A stretch of DNA of 64,000 bases. It comes from Sediminicola sp963974715 (GTDB lineage Bacteria > Bacteroidota > Bacteroidia > Flavobacteriales > Flavobacteriaceae). Shown here in pieces: positions 43,374 to 52,728 of the stretch; positions within the stretch are counted from its first letter, which is position 1; every line of letters begins with the position of its first letter. The translations under genes and the position numbers were made by a program. The notes beneath the pieces were generated by a model. The model worked only from the letters and a program-made list of their open reading frames with translations, had not been told where the DNA came from and searched no databases. The stretch spans positions 1-64,000 of the forward strand of contig CAXBDK010000018.1 of the NCBI GenBank assembly GCA_963974715.1, read 5' to 3'.

Positions 43374-46300
43374 TCATTTGGATTTGATATAGAGCCAGCC
43401 GTCGCTGTCCACCTTCCCATCGCCCTCAAGGTCGATCTGGAAGTAGTAGGATCCCGCATCCGGCAGCTTATTGGACAAGTCTTTATATCTTCCGTCCCAA
43501 TCGTTCTGGTAGTTCCTGGCCGAAAAGACCTCTTTGCCCCAGCTGTTGAACACCCTGACCAGCGAGTTGGGGTAGTTCCCTATGTTGTGGATGGTCCAGG
43601 TATCGTTGATCCCGTCGCCGTCCGGCGTAAAGGCCCGTGCCACGTCCAGTACCACCGTATCGCACACATCGCCAAGGCCGTCCCCGTCCCTGTCCTCCTG
43701 TCCGGGGTTGTGGGCAAGGGGGCAGTTGTCGATGCCATCGGGGATCCCATCGCCGTCGCTGTCCGCACTTACGGTAGGGTCGTTCGGGAAGGCATCGGCA
43801 TTGTCGCCCGTGCCATCGCCATCGGAATCGGTGTCCTCGTTGGCATCGTTCGGGAAGGCATCATTGGCATCATTGGTCCCATCACCATCCGTATCTGTTT
43901 GGGTATCGGAACAACCGACCGCATCTACCGTTTCCCCTGCAGGGGTCCCGGGGCATTGGTCCGCAGCATCGTCCACCCCATCGCCGTCCATATCGGTACC
44001 GGCCTCGAGCGGAAATTCGTCCTCCCCGTTGGGGATACCGTCCCCGTCCATATCGGGATCTGAATTATCGCCAACGCCGTCACCATCGGTATCCAAATGT
44101 TCATCTGGATCGTTGGGAAAGGCATCCTCCCCATCGGGGATCCCATCACCGTCGCTGTCCGCACTTAAGGTGGGGTCGTTCGGGAAGGCATCCGTATTGT
44201 CGCCCGTGCCATCGCCATCCGAATCGGTATCCTCGTTGGCATCGTTCGGGAAGGCATCGGCATTGTCGCCCGCACCATCGCCATCCGAATCGGTATCCTC
44301 GTTGGGATCGTTCGGGAAGGCATCGGCGTTGTCGCCCGTGCCATCGCCATCGGAATCGGTATCCTCATTGGGATCGTTCGGGAAGGCATCGGCATTGTCG
44401 CCCGCACCATCGCCATCCGAATCGGTATCTTCGTTGGGATCGTTCGGGAAGGCATCGGCATTGTCGCCCGTGCCATCGCCATCGGAATCGGTGTCCTCAT
44501 TGGCATCGTTCGGGAAGGCATCGGCATTGTCGCCCGTGCCATCGCCGTCCGAATCGGTATCCTCATTGGCATCGTTCGGGAAGGCATCCTCGGCATCATT
44601 GGTACCATCCCCATCCGAATCCTTTTGTGTATCCGAACAGCCATTGGCGTCCACAGACTCCCCCGTTACCGTATCGGCACATTGGTCCAAGGCATTTCTT
44701 ACGCCATCGCCATCGGCATCTTTTTGCGATTCCGAGCAGCCATCCGCATCCACCGTTTCCCCTGACGGAGTATTGGGACATTGGTCGACCGCATCGTTCA
44801 CCCCATCCCCATCCGAATCCTTTTGGGAGTCGGAACAACCATTGACATCCACTGTATGTCCCGTAGGCGTGGCGGCACATTGGTCCACCGCGTCGTTCAC
44901 CCCATCATTATCGGTGTCAAAATCGTCGTTCACCAAAACAACTTCCACTTTGGAATCCAGTACCCCATCATATGCATCGTCCGAAGAAACCGCATCAACA
45001 CTTAAGGTCAGTTCTGTACTATCATCGGTCAGATCATTATCATCAACGGCCGTAACGGTGACGAGTTGGGGAATATCCCAAGTTCCCGGGCCAAAACTGA
45101 GCAAAGACGGCGATACCGTAACTTCAGATGTGTTGTTGGATACGATATTGATGGCCACGTTACTTGCCGGTTGTCCTCCCAATGATACCAAAAAAGTATC
45201 GGAACCACCATTTTCATCTACTTCGATCGATGTTTTGGACGTCTTGATGGAGGGGGTTCCCAAGGTGGTGACGATTTTCTCGGCGCCATAACTGGTCCCA
45301 GTTCCGTTGATGGCATACGCCCTTACAAAATAGGTGGTATTGGGTTCAAGATCATTGATGGCCGTGGAAAAAAGACCCAAACCGTCCCCTAAAGCGATCT
45401 TGTTGGAGCCGGTGGTAGGGTTTGGTCCGGTCGCATACACGATCCCCTTTTCATTTACCAAGGTTCCCCCATCACTTGTTACGTTTCCGCCCGCCGTTAT
45501 CGAGTTGGTGGTTTTATCGGTCACTTCATAGCCCAAGACTACAGGATGTCCTTCCTCCACTATGGAAGTGGCCCCCTCTATTTCAAATTCATAATCATCG
45601 ATCTTTTCCATACGTGTTCCTGCCGCGGAAAAATATACATAAATGACGTCCGAGGAAGCCATGGTGGAGTTGGTAAAACTTCCCGTCTGATTGGAATATA
45701 AACTGCCTATGGTTCCATCGGCAGATGCATTATAGATCCAAAATTCCACATCAAAATTGTCGCTGCCCGCATTGGAAGTGATCTTAAAGATCATTTTATA
45801 CCAGCCCACGACCAATCCAGGAGGCCAATCCACATAGGTTGTGGCCCTATTGTTGACAAACTCGCCACCTCCCCCGTGGAAGGTCATGCCCAGGCCGGTC
45901 AATGGTGCCCCAAATGTGATATCGGGCTCATTTACGGGGTTGTTGGTAAATCCCAGACCGCCACGTCCATTCTGTCCCAAAATCTTAAAAAAGGCACTGA
46001 AGGTGTATACGGCACTTTCCTCCGATGATACGGAAAAGCCCTTTTTATAGGTCCAAATATCACTGGTGCCCAAGGGAACGTTTATAGATCCCGTGTTATT
46101 TATCCCTTGATCTGCAATATTGGTAAAAACCGGTGACGAATCCGGGTTGAACAGGTCGGTCAATTGATCGGTGTCATTAAAGTCTATGAAGTTCTTAATA
46201 CTTGTTTCATCGTCCAAACAGGTAATAACAACGGATCTATCGGCGAGTGCGCCATAAAGGGGATCGCTCAATAAAGCATTTACGGAAATCAGCACAGTGG

Positions 46301-46616
46301 AAGTATCCCCGTCCCTATTAACATCATCATTGATCCCCGTGGCCACAATGGCCTGTGATATGTTCCAATCGGTGGGAGTAAATGTCAGGGTATTGGTCGA
46401 AACAATGACATTGTCGACATTGCTGCTGACCACATCCATGACCACATCGGAGGAAGGGGCGGAATCCAATACCACATAGATATTGATGGTGCCTCCGTTC
46501 TCACTTATATTGGCCGTTTCAGGGGTAACCGAAAAACCGGTCCCCTGTGCATTTACACCAAAGAAATTAAGTTGTAGGCATATAACAACTAATGTAAAGA
46601 TGTATTTGAATCTCAT
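43374..46616 (-). CDS. T9SS surface adhesin 1: Calx-beta, LamG-like, TSP3 and type B sorting domain
   Basis: A secreted giant of 1080 residues from the ATG at 46616, chosen because it begins a signal peptide ending in VNAQ; the frame opens 90 bases earlier. Order: signal (1-24), Calx-beta-like domain (about 25-140), LamG-like domain (about 140-355), FN3/Ig-like domain (about 360-455), second Calx-beta-like domain (about 460-560), a long thrombospondin-type-3 stretch (about 565-985) and the CHU_C/gliding-associated C-terminal domain (about 990-1080; DVARAFTPDGDGINDTW, NSWGKEVF, SYYFQIDL). This C-terminal domain is the type B T9SS sorting signal. Between 43420 and 44192 its DNA is identical by eye to adhesin 3. 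Unlike adhesins 2 and 3, no PorP gene follows. It probably binds sugars or surfaces. Confidence 0.9.
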   Translation of the reverse strand: MRFKYIFTLVVICLQLNFFGVNAQGTGFSVTPETANISENGGTINIYVVLDSAPSSDVVMDVVSSNVDNVIVSTNTLTFTPTDWNISQAIVATGINDDVNRDGDTSTVLISVNALLSDPLYGALADRSVVITCLDDETSIKNFIDFNDTDQLTDLFNPDSSPVFTNIADQGINNTGSINVPLGTSDIWTYKKGFSVSSEESAVYTFSAFFKILGQNGRGGLGFTNNPVNEPDITFGAPLTGLGMTFHGGGGEFVNNRATTYVDWPPGLVVGWYKMIFKITSNAGSDNFDVEFWIYNASADGTIGSLYSNQTGSFTNSTMASSDVIYVYFSAAGTRMEKIDDYEFEIEGATSIVEEGHPVVLGYEVTDKTTNSITAGGNVTSDGGTLVNEKGIVYATGPNPTTGSNKIALGDGLGLFSTAINDLEPNTTYFVRAYAINGTGTSYGAEKIVTTLGTPSIKTSKTSIEVDENGGSDTFLVSLGGQPASNVAINIVSNNTSEVTVSPSLLSFGPGTWDIPQLVTVTAVDDNDLTDDSTELTLSVDAVSSDDAYDGVLDSKVEVVLVNDDFDTDNDGVNDAVDQCAATPTGHTVDVNGCSDSQKDSDGDGVNDAVDQCPNTPSGETVDADGCSESQKDADGDGVRNALDQCADTVTGESVDANGCSDTQKDSDGDGTNDAEDAFPNDANEDTDSDGDGTGDNADAFPNDANEDTDSDGDGTGDNADAFPNDPNEDTDSDGDGAGDNADAFPNDPNEDTDSDGDGTGDNADAFPNDPNEDTDSDGDGAGDNADAFPNDANEDTDSDGDGTGDNTDAFPNDPTLSADSDGDGIPDGEDAFPNDPDEHLDTDGDGVGDNSDPDMDGDGIPNGEDEFPLEAGTDMDGDGVDDAADQCPGTPAGETVDAVGCSDTQTDTDGDGTNDANDAFPNDANEDTDSDGDGTGDNADAFPNDPTVSADSDGDGIPDGIDNCPLAHNPGQEDRDGDGLGDVCDTVVLDVARAFTPDGDGINDTWTIHNIGNYPNSLVRVFNSWGKEVFSARNYQNDWDGRYKDLSNKLPDAGSYYFQIDLEGDGKVDSDGWLYIKSK
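44170..44590. repeat. 66-bp tandem repeats encoding TSP3 units in adhesin 1
   Basis: About six units of 66 bp encode the 22-residue motif DTDSDGDGTGDNADAFPNDP plus NE, with small variants (TGDN/AGDN, NADA/NTDA, DPNE/DANE). These are calcium-binding thrombospondin-type-3 units. Near-identical DNA makes copy-number change by recombination or slippage likely. Confidence 0.85.
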
Positions 46617-46938
46617 AAAAAAGGTTTGGTAAAGTAAGGTTACGGTAATTAAATTATAGGGCCTCAGAAATGTTGCATAAGCCAGAAATACTGTTGCAAC
46701 CAACATTTATGAAGTGGATTCCCATTTAAGACCAGGCCAATTCAGCGGTTGTCAGGTTTTGGGGCGTCCGATTACCATCCGATATTTTTTACATTGTTAC
46801 ATTTCATTAGCATTGGCAAATGATATTGGTCTCCTACCCCTGTAAGTATAAACGGAAGGGATTGACCGTGGCCGTTCCCCTTCCGTATCTACCCAAATGG
46901 GATTTTGTATGCTCCGAGCCCATCGAGCCGATATGATC
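46617..46938. other. Gap between PorP copy 1 and adhesin 1
   Basis: The 322 bases separate the end of the PorP/SprF gene from the start of adhesin 1 on the minus strand and probably contain the adhesin 1 promoter. I see no terminator that I can support. The sequence differs from the corresponding gap at 51035-51344, so the identical block ends at the PorP stop region. Confidence 0.45.
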
Positions 46939-47826
46939 TTAAAAAAGGAACCGCAGCAGGAATTCGTTGGTGTTCCTGGCGCTGGCCAGTTCGCTGCGGG
47001 TGCTCACCTCGTAGGCGTAGCCGATCATCAGCCGCTTCTTGATCTTCAGGTTCACCAGCCCCGCAAAGGCGGCATCGGTCCGGTAGCTCCCCCCGATCTC
47101 GAAGTCGCCCCCGAAGGACAGCATGGTGTTCAGGTCCGCCGAGAACGGGGCGCCCTCCACGTACCTCGCCATGGCAGAGGGGCGCAGCAGCAGGTCGCTG
47201 CCCGCGTCCAGCACGAAGTCGTACCCCGCAGTGGCGTACAGGTGCGGCCGTGCCGTGGCCGCCGTCACGATCCCGTTGTCGTTGTCCGCACGTTCGGTGG
47301 ACAGGATCCTGGGCACCGACACCGCAGCGTACCAGTCCATGCCCTTCAACAGCACCCCCGCCCCAACGTTCGGGTTGAAGTTGGAGATGCTCGCTATGTT
47401 CGGGTCAGACATCACGTTGTAGGTCTCCAGGCCGCCGGTGTTCACGCTGTAGAAGTTGCCCCCCGCCTTCAGCCCCAGGTACAGGTCCGTCATCTCCGAC
47501 AGCTGCAGCCGGTACGAGAAGTCGACCCCCGTAAAGGTCTGGCTCTCCACGAAGGTGTTGCTGTTGTACACCGAGATGCCCAGCCCCACGTTGGCACCCA
47601 GGGAGGTCCCGAAGGACACCGCCTCCGCACTGGGGGCGTCCTTGATGCCCGTCCACTGCTGGCGGAAGGTCGTCGTTACCACCGTCTCCCCGTCCACCCC
47701 CACATAGGCCGGGTTGTACACGTTCATATGGTACATGTAGTGGGTGATCACCCCTTCCTGTTGGGAATGGGCCGATGCGCAAAGTAACAAAAGGAAAGCT
47801 GCTATGATCTTGTGTGTAAATTTCAT
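46939..47826 (-). CDS. PorP/SprF-family T9SS membrane protein, copy 1
   Basis: A 295-residue outer-membrane beta-barrel of the PorP/SprF family. The signal peptide ends in SAHSQ (residue 21), followed by the family start HYMYHMNVYNPAYVG and FRQQWTGIKDAP, and the barrel ends in FLLRFLF with a terminal Phe. Family knowledge: PorP/SprF-like partners are needed for secretion or anchoring of proteins with type B sorting domains. The gene starts 31 bases after the stop of adhesin 2, so they form a pair. The protein is identical to copy 2 at 51345. The gene is visibly GC-richer than its surroundings. Confidence 0.93.
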   Translation of the reverse strand: MKFTHKIIAAFLLLLCASAHSQQEGVITHYMYHMNVYNPAYVGVDGETVVTTTFRQQWTGIKDAPSAEAVSFGTSLGANVGLGISVYNSNTFVESQTFTGVDFSYRLQLSEMTDLYLGLKAGGNFYSVNTGGLETYNVMSDPNIASISNFNPNVGAGVLLKGMDWYAAVSVPRILSTERADNDNGIVTAATARPHLYATAGYDFVLDAGSDLLLRPSAMARYVEGAPFSADLNTMLSFGGDFEIGGSYRTDAAFAGLVNLKIKKRLMIGYAYEVSTRSELASARNTNEFLLRFLF

Positions 47827-48322
47827 CTTGGATATTTTGTTTGGTTATGGTTCTCGGTTATTTGGATGTGATATAGAGCCAGCCGTCGCTGTCCACCTTC
47901 CCGTCGCCCTCAAGGTCGATCTGGAAGTAGTAGGATCCCGCATCCGGCAGCTTATTGGACAAGTCTTTATATCTTCCGTCCCAATCGTTCTGGTAGTTCC
48001 TGGCCGAAAAGACCTCTTTGCCCCAGCTGTTGAACACCCTGACCAGCGAGTTGGGGTAGTTCCCTATGTTGTGGATGGTCCAGGTATCGTTGATCCCGTC
48101 GCCGTCCGGCGTAAAGGCCCGTGCCACGTCCAGTACCACCGTATCGCACACATCGCCAAGGCCGTCCCCGTCCCTGTCCTCCTGTCCGGGGTTGTGGGCA
48201 AGGGGGCAGTTGTCGATGCCATCGGGGATCCCATCGCCGTCGCTGTCCGCACTTACGGTAGGGTCGTTCGGGAAGGCATCGGCATTGTCGCCCGTGCCAT
48301 CGCCATCGGAATCGGTGTCCTC
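46954..48322. repeat. 1369-bp direct repeat, copy 1
   Basis: By eye identical to 51360-52728 (offset 4406), with the first differences at 46953/51359 and 48323/52729. It covers nearly the whole PorP gene, the 31-bp spacer, and the sorting domain plus first TSP3 units of adhesin 2. Identity includes the untranslated spacer and third codon positions, so the copies are recent or kept equal by gene conversion. Confidence 0.88.
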
Positions 48323-51034
48323 ATTGGCATCGTTCGGGAAGGCATCGGCATTGTCGCCCGTGCCATCGCCGTCACTATCGGTGTCCTCGCTTGCATCGTT
48401 CGGGAAGGCATCATAGGCATCATTGGTCCCATCACCATCCGTATCTGTTTGGGCATCGGAACAACCGACCGCATCTACCGTTTCCCCTGATGGAGTATTG
48501 GGACATTGATCAAGGTCATCGGTGACGCCATCACCATCCGCATCCTTCTGGGAATCCGAACATCCATTAGTATCCACTATCTCCCCAGTTGGGGTCTCTG
48601 AACACTGGTCCGAAATATTCGTTACCCCATCCCCATCGGCATCCTTCTGGGAAGCGGAACATCCATTGGCATCTACGATAGCGCCCAGAGGAGATGATGG
48701 ACACTGATCCAGCGCATCGTTTACCCCGTCACCATCGGTATCCTTTTGGGTATCCGAACAGCCATTAAGATCAACGGCCTCCCCAGTTGGCGTATCGGAA
48801 CATTGGTCTACGTCGTCGTTCACCCCGTCCACATCCGCATCCTTCTGGGAATCGGAACATCCATTGGCGTCCACCGCTTCGCCCGCAGGGGTAGCTGGAC
48901 AAAGATCCAGTTCATCCTTTACCCGATCGTTATCCGCATCAGGGCTTGGTGTACTTCTTTCATAACTAAAATCTCCGGTTCCATTGGACCATGATAGAAT
49001 TTTCACGTCAAAATAGATATCATCCTCTGTAAGATGAACCACAAAATCGCTTCCTACCCTGCATGGTGGACAATATTGCATGGCCTCGGCCCAAGAGGAG
49101 AAAACAAGCGATCCAAAATCCGCAGTGGTCCCCATGGCCCATTGGGTGCCCTGTGGGGAGGAGTATAGCATTGTATCAAAGGATGGTTCCTTCGTTATAT
49201 TGAACAACCCCTGATTGTTTTTACGGGTGATGGTAACGTTATCCGTCAAGTAATCCTGATTTTCGGTCAAGGTCCAATCTGCCCCATCGGGCTTTTCAAA
49301 AACGATCGAGGGCCCATCCCATATAAATGGCAAAACTGGAACTCCGGATATAACCGTGCTGGGAGCACTTTCATTGTCCGCAAGATCATAGGCGGTCACA
49401 TGGTAAAAATAGGTCTTGCCCACCTCAAGGCCCGTATGAAGGTAATCGGTGGTCTCACTTGAAGTTATAGAGGACAACAGCACCAGATCCGTAGCTTGTT
49501 CCCCGTAATAAATATTGTATCCCCTGGTATCGTCCACATTTTCATTCCATTCGATGTAAAGACCATAGGCCCTGGCCTTTACTTCCAATCCTGTAGGGAC
49601 ATCGGGAGATGTGAGATCGGTACATCCGTTGGGTTCCACCACATCCCCTGAAGGGGTATCCGAACATTCGTCCAGATAATCGGGAACGCCGTCCCCATCG
49701 CTATCCAAAAAATTCAACAATAAAGAATTGTTGTCCTGAACCGCTGCCGCCGCATTTCCTGCGGCATCATATACCGCATCCGTCGCAAGTGTGATCGTAA
49801 GCAGCTCGTTTCCATGGACGGCTCCCAGCAAATCCAATCCCAAAACATAATCGTTGCCCGACACCGAGATACTGGTCGGAGCGGAAGACCCCAAGGTGGC
49901 ATTCCCGCCGGCAAGCGAAAAAATAAAGTCGCTTGCCTCCAGATTCCCCGTACCATCATCGGCACCAAAAACGGCCCTGTCCATAGAAACGGTGATGGTC
50001 GCAGTGGCAGCATCATGGGATATGCCACCAAAAAAATTATCCAACGTATTTTGCGTCACTGCAATGGGACTTCCTGTCCAGTTGGTGCCGTTATCCTCAA
50101 AAATATTATCGGAAATAGTGGTCTTGCTAAAATAAGAAGCGCTAGGACCCGGATTGATGACCGTTCCCGTATTGCCGATAAAGGTATTCCCTTCAAAAAG
50201 GGTATTGTTGGTTCCCAAGGTGCCCTCGCCAAAGGAGGGGTTATCCCCTATCCAACTGGAAAAAGAAAACAATTGGTAACCTGTGTTGCCGGTAAAGGTG
50301 GAATTAAGGACCTGATATCGGTTCACTCCCCTAAAAAATGCTATCTGGTTGGTGTTATCCTCAAAGACGCAATTGTCCACTTTGACATATCTTTCGGTAT
50401 AAAAAATAATGCCGGTATTGGCGCTAAAGGTGGATCCCGTAACCGTTATCCGGTTGGAATAATCCGTCTCCACATCTGAAGTGATATTTGGGGTCGATCC
50501 ATGATCGCTACCAATAAGATAGCCCCCATTCCCTGTAAATGTGGAATTGCTAATATTGATAACGGATCCCCCTTCCCTACTGTAAATGGCAAATGCATTG
50601 GTATTCCCCTCAAGTTTAATGTTATCGGCATTAATAGTGGCCCTCGTCGCGTACAGTACCGTGCCGGAGCCCCATGCGGAAGCATTTTTGGTAAAGGTCA
50701 CGCCCGAGATGTTGAACGTAACACCGTTGGAAGGTATGAACATGGTAAATTGGTTCTCCCCGGAAATGGTAAAATTTTCCACCCCTGGACCGCTAAGGGT
50801 AAGATCGGCGGTAACGGCCGGCAGATTGGCCGTGAGCAGCAGCTCTCCCGTAAAACCGGTATCGAATACAATTTCGTTGATGGTCGGATCTGTATTGGCC
50901 GTAAGTATGGCCCATCGTAAGGTTCCTTCGCTCCCATCATCGGCGGCAGAGGTTACGGTAACCGTTCCCTGCGAATAGAGTGCGGGCAAGCAAAACAAAA
51001 ATAGGAAAAGATTTAAAATTCCCGTTTTTTTCAT
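47858..51034 (-). CDS. T9SS surface adhesin 2: beta-helix, FN3, TSP3 and type B sorting domain
   Basis: A secreted protein of 1058 residues. Order: signal peptide (1-21, ending ALYSQ), a region of parallel beta-helix type repeats rich in N, G and T (about 25-330; e.g. STFTGNGGYLIG, STFTGNTGYQLF), an Ig-like domain (about 335-440), one TSP3 unit (about 450-475), an FN3 domain (about 480-575; GLYIEWNENVDDTRGYNIYY), a unique module (about 575-700, with a CPPC motif), TSP3 units (about 700-965) and the type B T9SS C-terminal domain (968-1058). It is paired with PorP copy 1. The beta-helix suggests polysaccharide binding or breakdown, but no catalytic residues are evident. Confidence 0.9.
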   Translation of the reverse strand: MKKTGILNLFLFLFCLPALYSQGTVTVTSAADDGSEGTLRWAILTANTDPTINEIVFDTGFTGELLLTANLPAVTADLTLSGPGVENFTISGENQFTMFIPSNGVTFNISGVTFTKNASAWGSGTVLYATRATINADNIKLEGNTNAFAIYSREGGSVINISNSTFTGNGGYLIGSDHGSTPNITSDVETDYSNRITVTGSTFSANTGIIFYTERYVKVDNCVFEDNTNQIAFFRGVNRYQVLNSTFTGNTGYQLFSFSSWIGDNPSFGEGTLGTNNTLFEGNTFIGNTGTVINPGPSASYFSKTTISDNIFEDNGTNWTGSPIAVTQNTLDNFFGGISHDAATATITVSMDRAVFGADDGTGNLEASDFIFSLAGGNATLGSSAPTSISVSGNDYVLGLDLLGAVHGNELLTITLATDAVYDAAGNAAAAVQDNNSLLLNFLDSDGDGVPDYLDECSDTPSGDVVEPNGCTDLTSPDVPTGLEVKARAYGLYIEWNENVDDTRGYNIYYGEQATDLVLLSSITSSETTDYLHTGLEVGKTYFYHVTAYDLADNESAPSTVISGVPVLPFIWDGPSIVFEKPDGADWTLTENQDYLTDNVTITRKNNQGLFNITKEPSFDTMLYSSPQGTQWAMGTTADFGSLVFSSWAEAMQYCPPCRVGSDFVVHLTEDDIYFDVKILSWSNGTGDFSYERSTPSPDADNDRVKDELDLCPATPAGEAVDANGCSDSQKDADVDGVNDDVDQCSDTPTGEAVDLNGCSDTQKDTDGDGVNDALDQCPSSPLGAIVDANGCSASQKDADGDGVTNISDQCSETPTGEIVDTNGCSDSQKDADGDGVTDDLDQCPNTPSGETVDAVGCSDAQTDTDGDGTNDAYDAFPNDASEDTDSDGDGTGDNADAFPNDANEDTDSDGDGTGDNADAFPNDPTVSADSDGDGIPDGIDNCPLAHNPGQEDRDGDGLGDVCDTVVLDVARAFTPDGDGINDTWTIHNIGNYPNSLVRVFNSWGKEVFSARNYQNDWDGRYKDLSNKLPDAGSYYFQIDLEGDGKVDSDGWLYITSK

Positions 51035-51344
51035 AATAGTTTAGTTTTATGGTTGGTAAAATTGGTCAAACTCCTTTTTTGAGCATTACCTCAAGTGGAA
51101 AATGTGTGGTTTAATTCCTTCAAATGTACTGTAGGACCACGCTAAAAGATTCTATAAAATTCCTTTAAGTTGCATACTGAACAAAACATGTGGCGAACGG
51201 GCATTAAATGATTGTGGTCCTAATGAAAACCCCACTTTTACTGCCTCAAAGAATCCCTTTATCGGTGAAGGGATTTCAAAAAAAGGGCATAATAACCTTA
51301 TTTTCCTCCTTGGGCATACGCAAGTACTCCATTATATGGTACGA
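51035..51344. other. Gap between PorP copy 2 and adhesin 2
   Basis: The 310 bases lie between the end of PorP copy 2 and the start of adhesin 2 and should hold the adhesin 2 promoter. No repeat shared with the equivalent gap at 46617-46938 was seen. Confidence 0.45.
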
Positions 51345-52232
51345 TCAGAAAAGGAACCTCAGCAGGAATTCGTTGGTGTTCCTGGCGCTGGCCAGTTCGC
51401 TGCGGGTGCTCACCTCGTAGGCGTAGCCGATCATCAGCCGCTTCTTGATCTTCAGGTTCACCAGCCCCGCAAAGGCGGCATCGGTCCGGTAGCTCCCCCC
51501 GATCTCGAAGTCGCCCCCGAAGGACAGCATGGTGTTCAGGTCCGCCGAGAACGGGGCGCCCTCCACGTACCTCGCCATGGCAGAGGGGCGCAGCAGCAGG
51601 TCGCTGCCCGCGTCCAGCACGAAGTCGTACCCCGCAGTGGCGTACAGGTGCGGCCGTGCCGTGGCCGCCGTCACGATCCCGTTGTCGTTGTCCGCACGTT
51701 CGGTGGACAGGATCCTGGGCACCGACACCGCAGCGTACCAGTCCATGCCCTTCAACAGCACCCCCGCCCCAACGTTCGGGTTGAAGTTGGAGATGCTCGC
51801 TATGTTCGGGTCAGACATCACGTTGTAGGTCTCCAGGCCGCCGGTGTTCACGCTGTAGAAGTTGCCCCCCGCCTTCAGCCCCAGGTACAGGTCCGTCATC
51901 TCCGACAGCTGCAGCCGGTACGAGAAGTCGACCCCCGTAAAGGTCTGGCTCTCCACGAAGGTGTTGCTGTTGTACACCGAGATGCCCAGCCCCACGTTGG
52001 CACCCAGGGAGGTCCCGAAGGACACCGCCTCCGCACTGGGGGCGTCCTTGATGCCCGTCCACTGCTGGCGGAAGGTCGTCGTTACCACCGTCTCCCCGTC
52101 CACCCCCACATAGGCCGGGTTGTACACGTTCATATGGTACATGTAGTGGGTGATCACCCCTTCCTGTTGGGAATGGGCCGATGCGCAAAGTAACAAAAGG
52201 AAAGCTGCTATGATCTTGTGTGTAAATTTCAT
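51345..52232 (-). CDS. PorP/SprF-family T9SS membrane protein, copy 2
   Basis: Identical in protein sequence (295 residues) to copy 1 at 46939, with the same signal peptide, HYMYHMNVYNPAYVG start and terminal FLLRFLF. DNA identity extends through the whole frame apart from the extreme 3' end. It starts 31 bases after the stop of adhesin 3 and is its presumed partner in T9SS-dependent secretion or anchoring. The third base of codons is mostly C or G on the coding strand, unlike the neighbouring adhesin N-terminal regions. Confidence 0.93.
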   Translation of the reverse strand: MKFTHKIIAAFLLLLCASAHSQQEGVITHYMYHMNVYNPAYVGVDGETVVTTTFRQQWTGIKDAPSAEAVSFGTSLGANVGLGISVYNSNTFVESQTFTGVDFSYRLQLSEMTDLYLGLKAGGNFYSVNTGGLETYNVMSDPNIASISNFNPNVGAGVLLKGMDWYAAVSVPRILSTERADNDNGIVTAATARPHLYATAGYDFVLDAGSDLLLRPSAMARYVEGAPFSADLNTMLSFGGDFEIGGSYRTDAAFAGLVNLKIKKRLMIGYAYEVSTRSELASARNTNEFLLRFLF

Positions 52233-52728
52233 CTTGGATATTTTGTTTGGTTATGGTTCTCGGTTATTTGGATGTGATATAGAGCCAGCCGTCGCTGTCC
52301 ACCTTCCCGTCGCCCTCAAGGTCGATCTGGAAGTAGTAGGATCCCGCATCCGGCAGCTTATTGGACAAGTCTTTATATCTTCCGTCCCAATCGTTCTGGT
52401 AGTTCCTGGCCGAAAAGACCTCTTTGCCCCAGCTGTTGAACACCCTGACCAGCGAGTTGGGGTAGTTCCCTATGTTGTGGATGGTCCAGGTATCGTTGAT
52501 CCCGTCGCCGTCCGGCGTAAAGGCCCGTGCCACGTCCAGTACCACCGTATCGCACACATCGCCAAGGCCGTCCCCGTCCCTGTCCTCCTGTCCGGGGTTG
52601 TGGGCAAGGGGGCAGTTGTCGATGCCATCGGGGATCCCATCGCCGTCGCTGTCCGCACTTACGGTAGGGTCGTTCGGGAAGGCATCGGCATTGTCGCCCG
52701 TGCCATCGCCATCGGAATCGGTGTCCTC
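51360..52728. repeat. 1369-bp direct repeat, copy 2
   Basis: Partner of the repeat at 46954-48322. It spans PorP copy 2, the 31-bp spacer and the C-terminal coding region of adhesin 3. The same orientation and 4.4-kb spacing mean that recombination between the copies would delete or duplicate one complete adhesin-PorP module. Confidence 0.88.

Noticed and set aside
44170..44590. Regular repeats that could be taken for a CRISPR array
   Set aside because: The 66-bp units are contiguous without unique spacers and encode the TSP3 motif in frame. No cas gene is nearby.
43582..45291. 569-codon plus-strand frame rich in PSPSESVSS repeats
   Set aside because: It is the complement of the TSP3 repeat DNA of adhesin 1. 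The repeat pattern follows the 66-bp TSP3 units.
46897..47787. 296-codon plus-strand open frame opposite PorP copy 1 (and its twin opposite copy 2)
   Set aside because: It is the antisense frame of a GC-rich PorP gene; the twin is identical only because the DNA is. No signal peptide, family motif or own promoter is visible, and PorP on the minus strand is clear.
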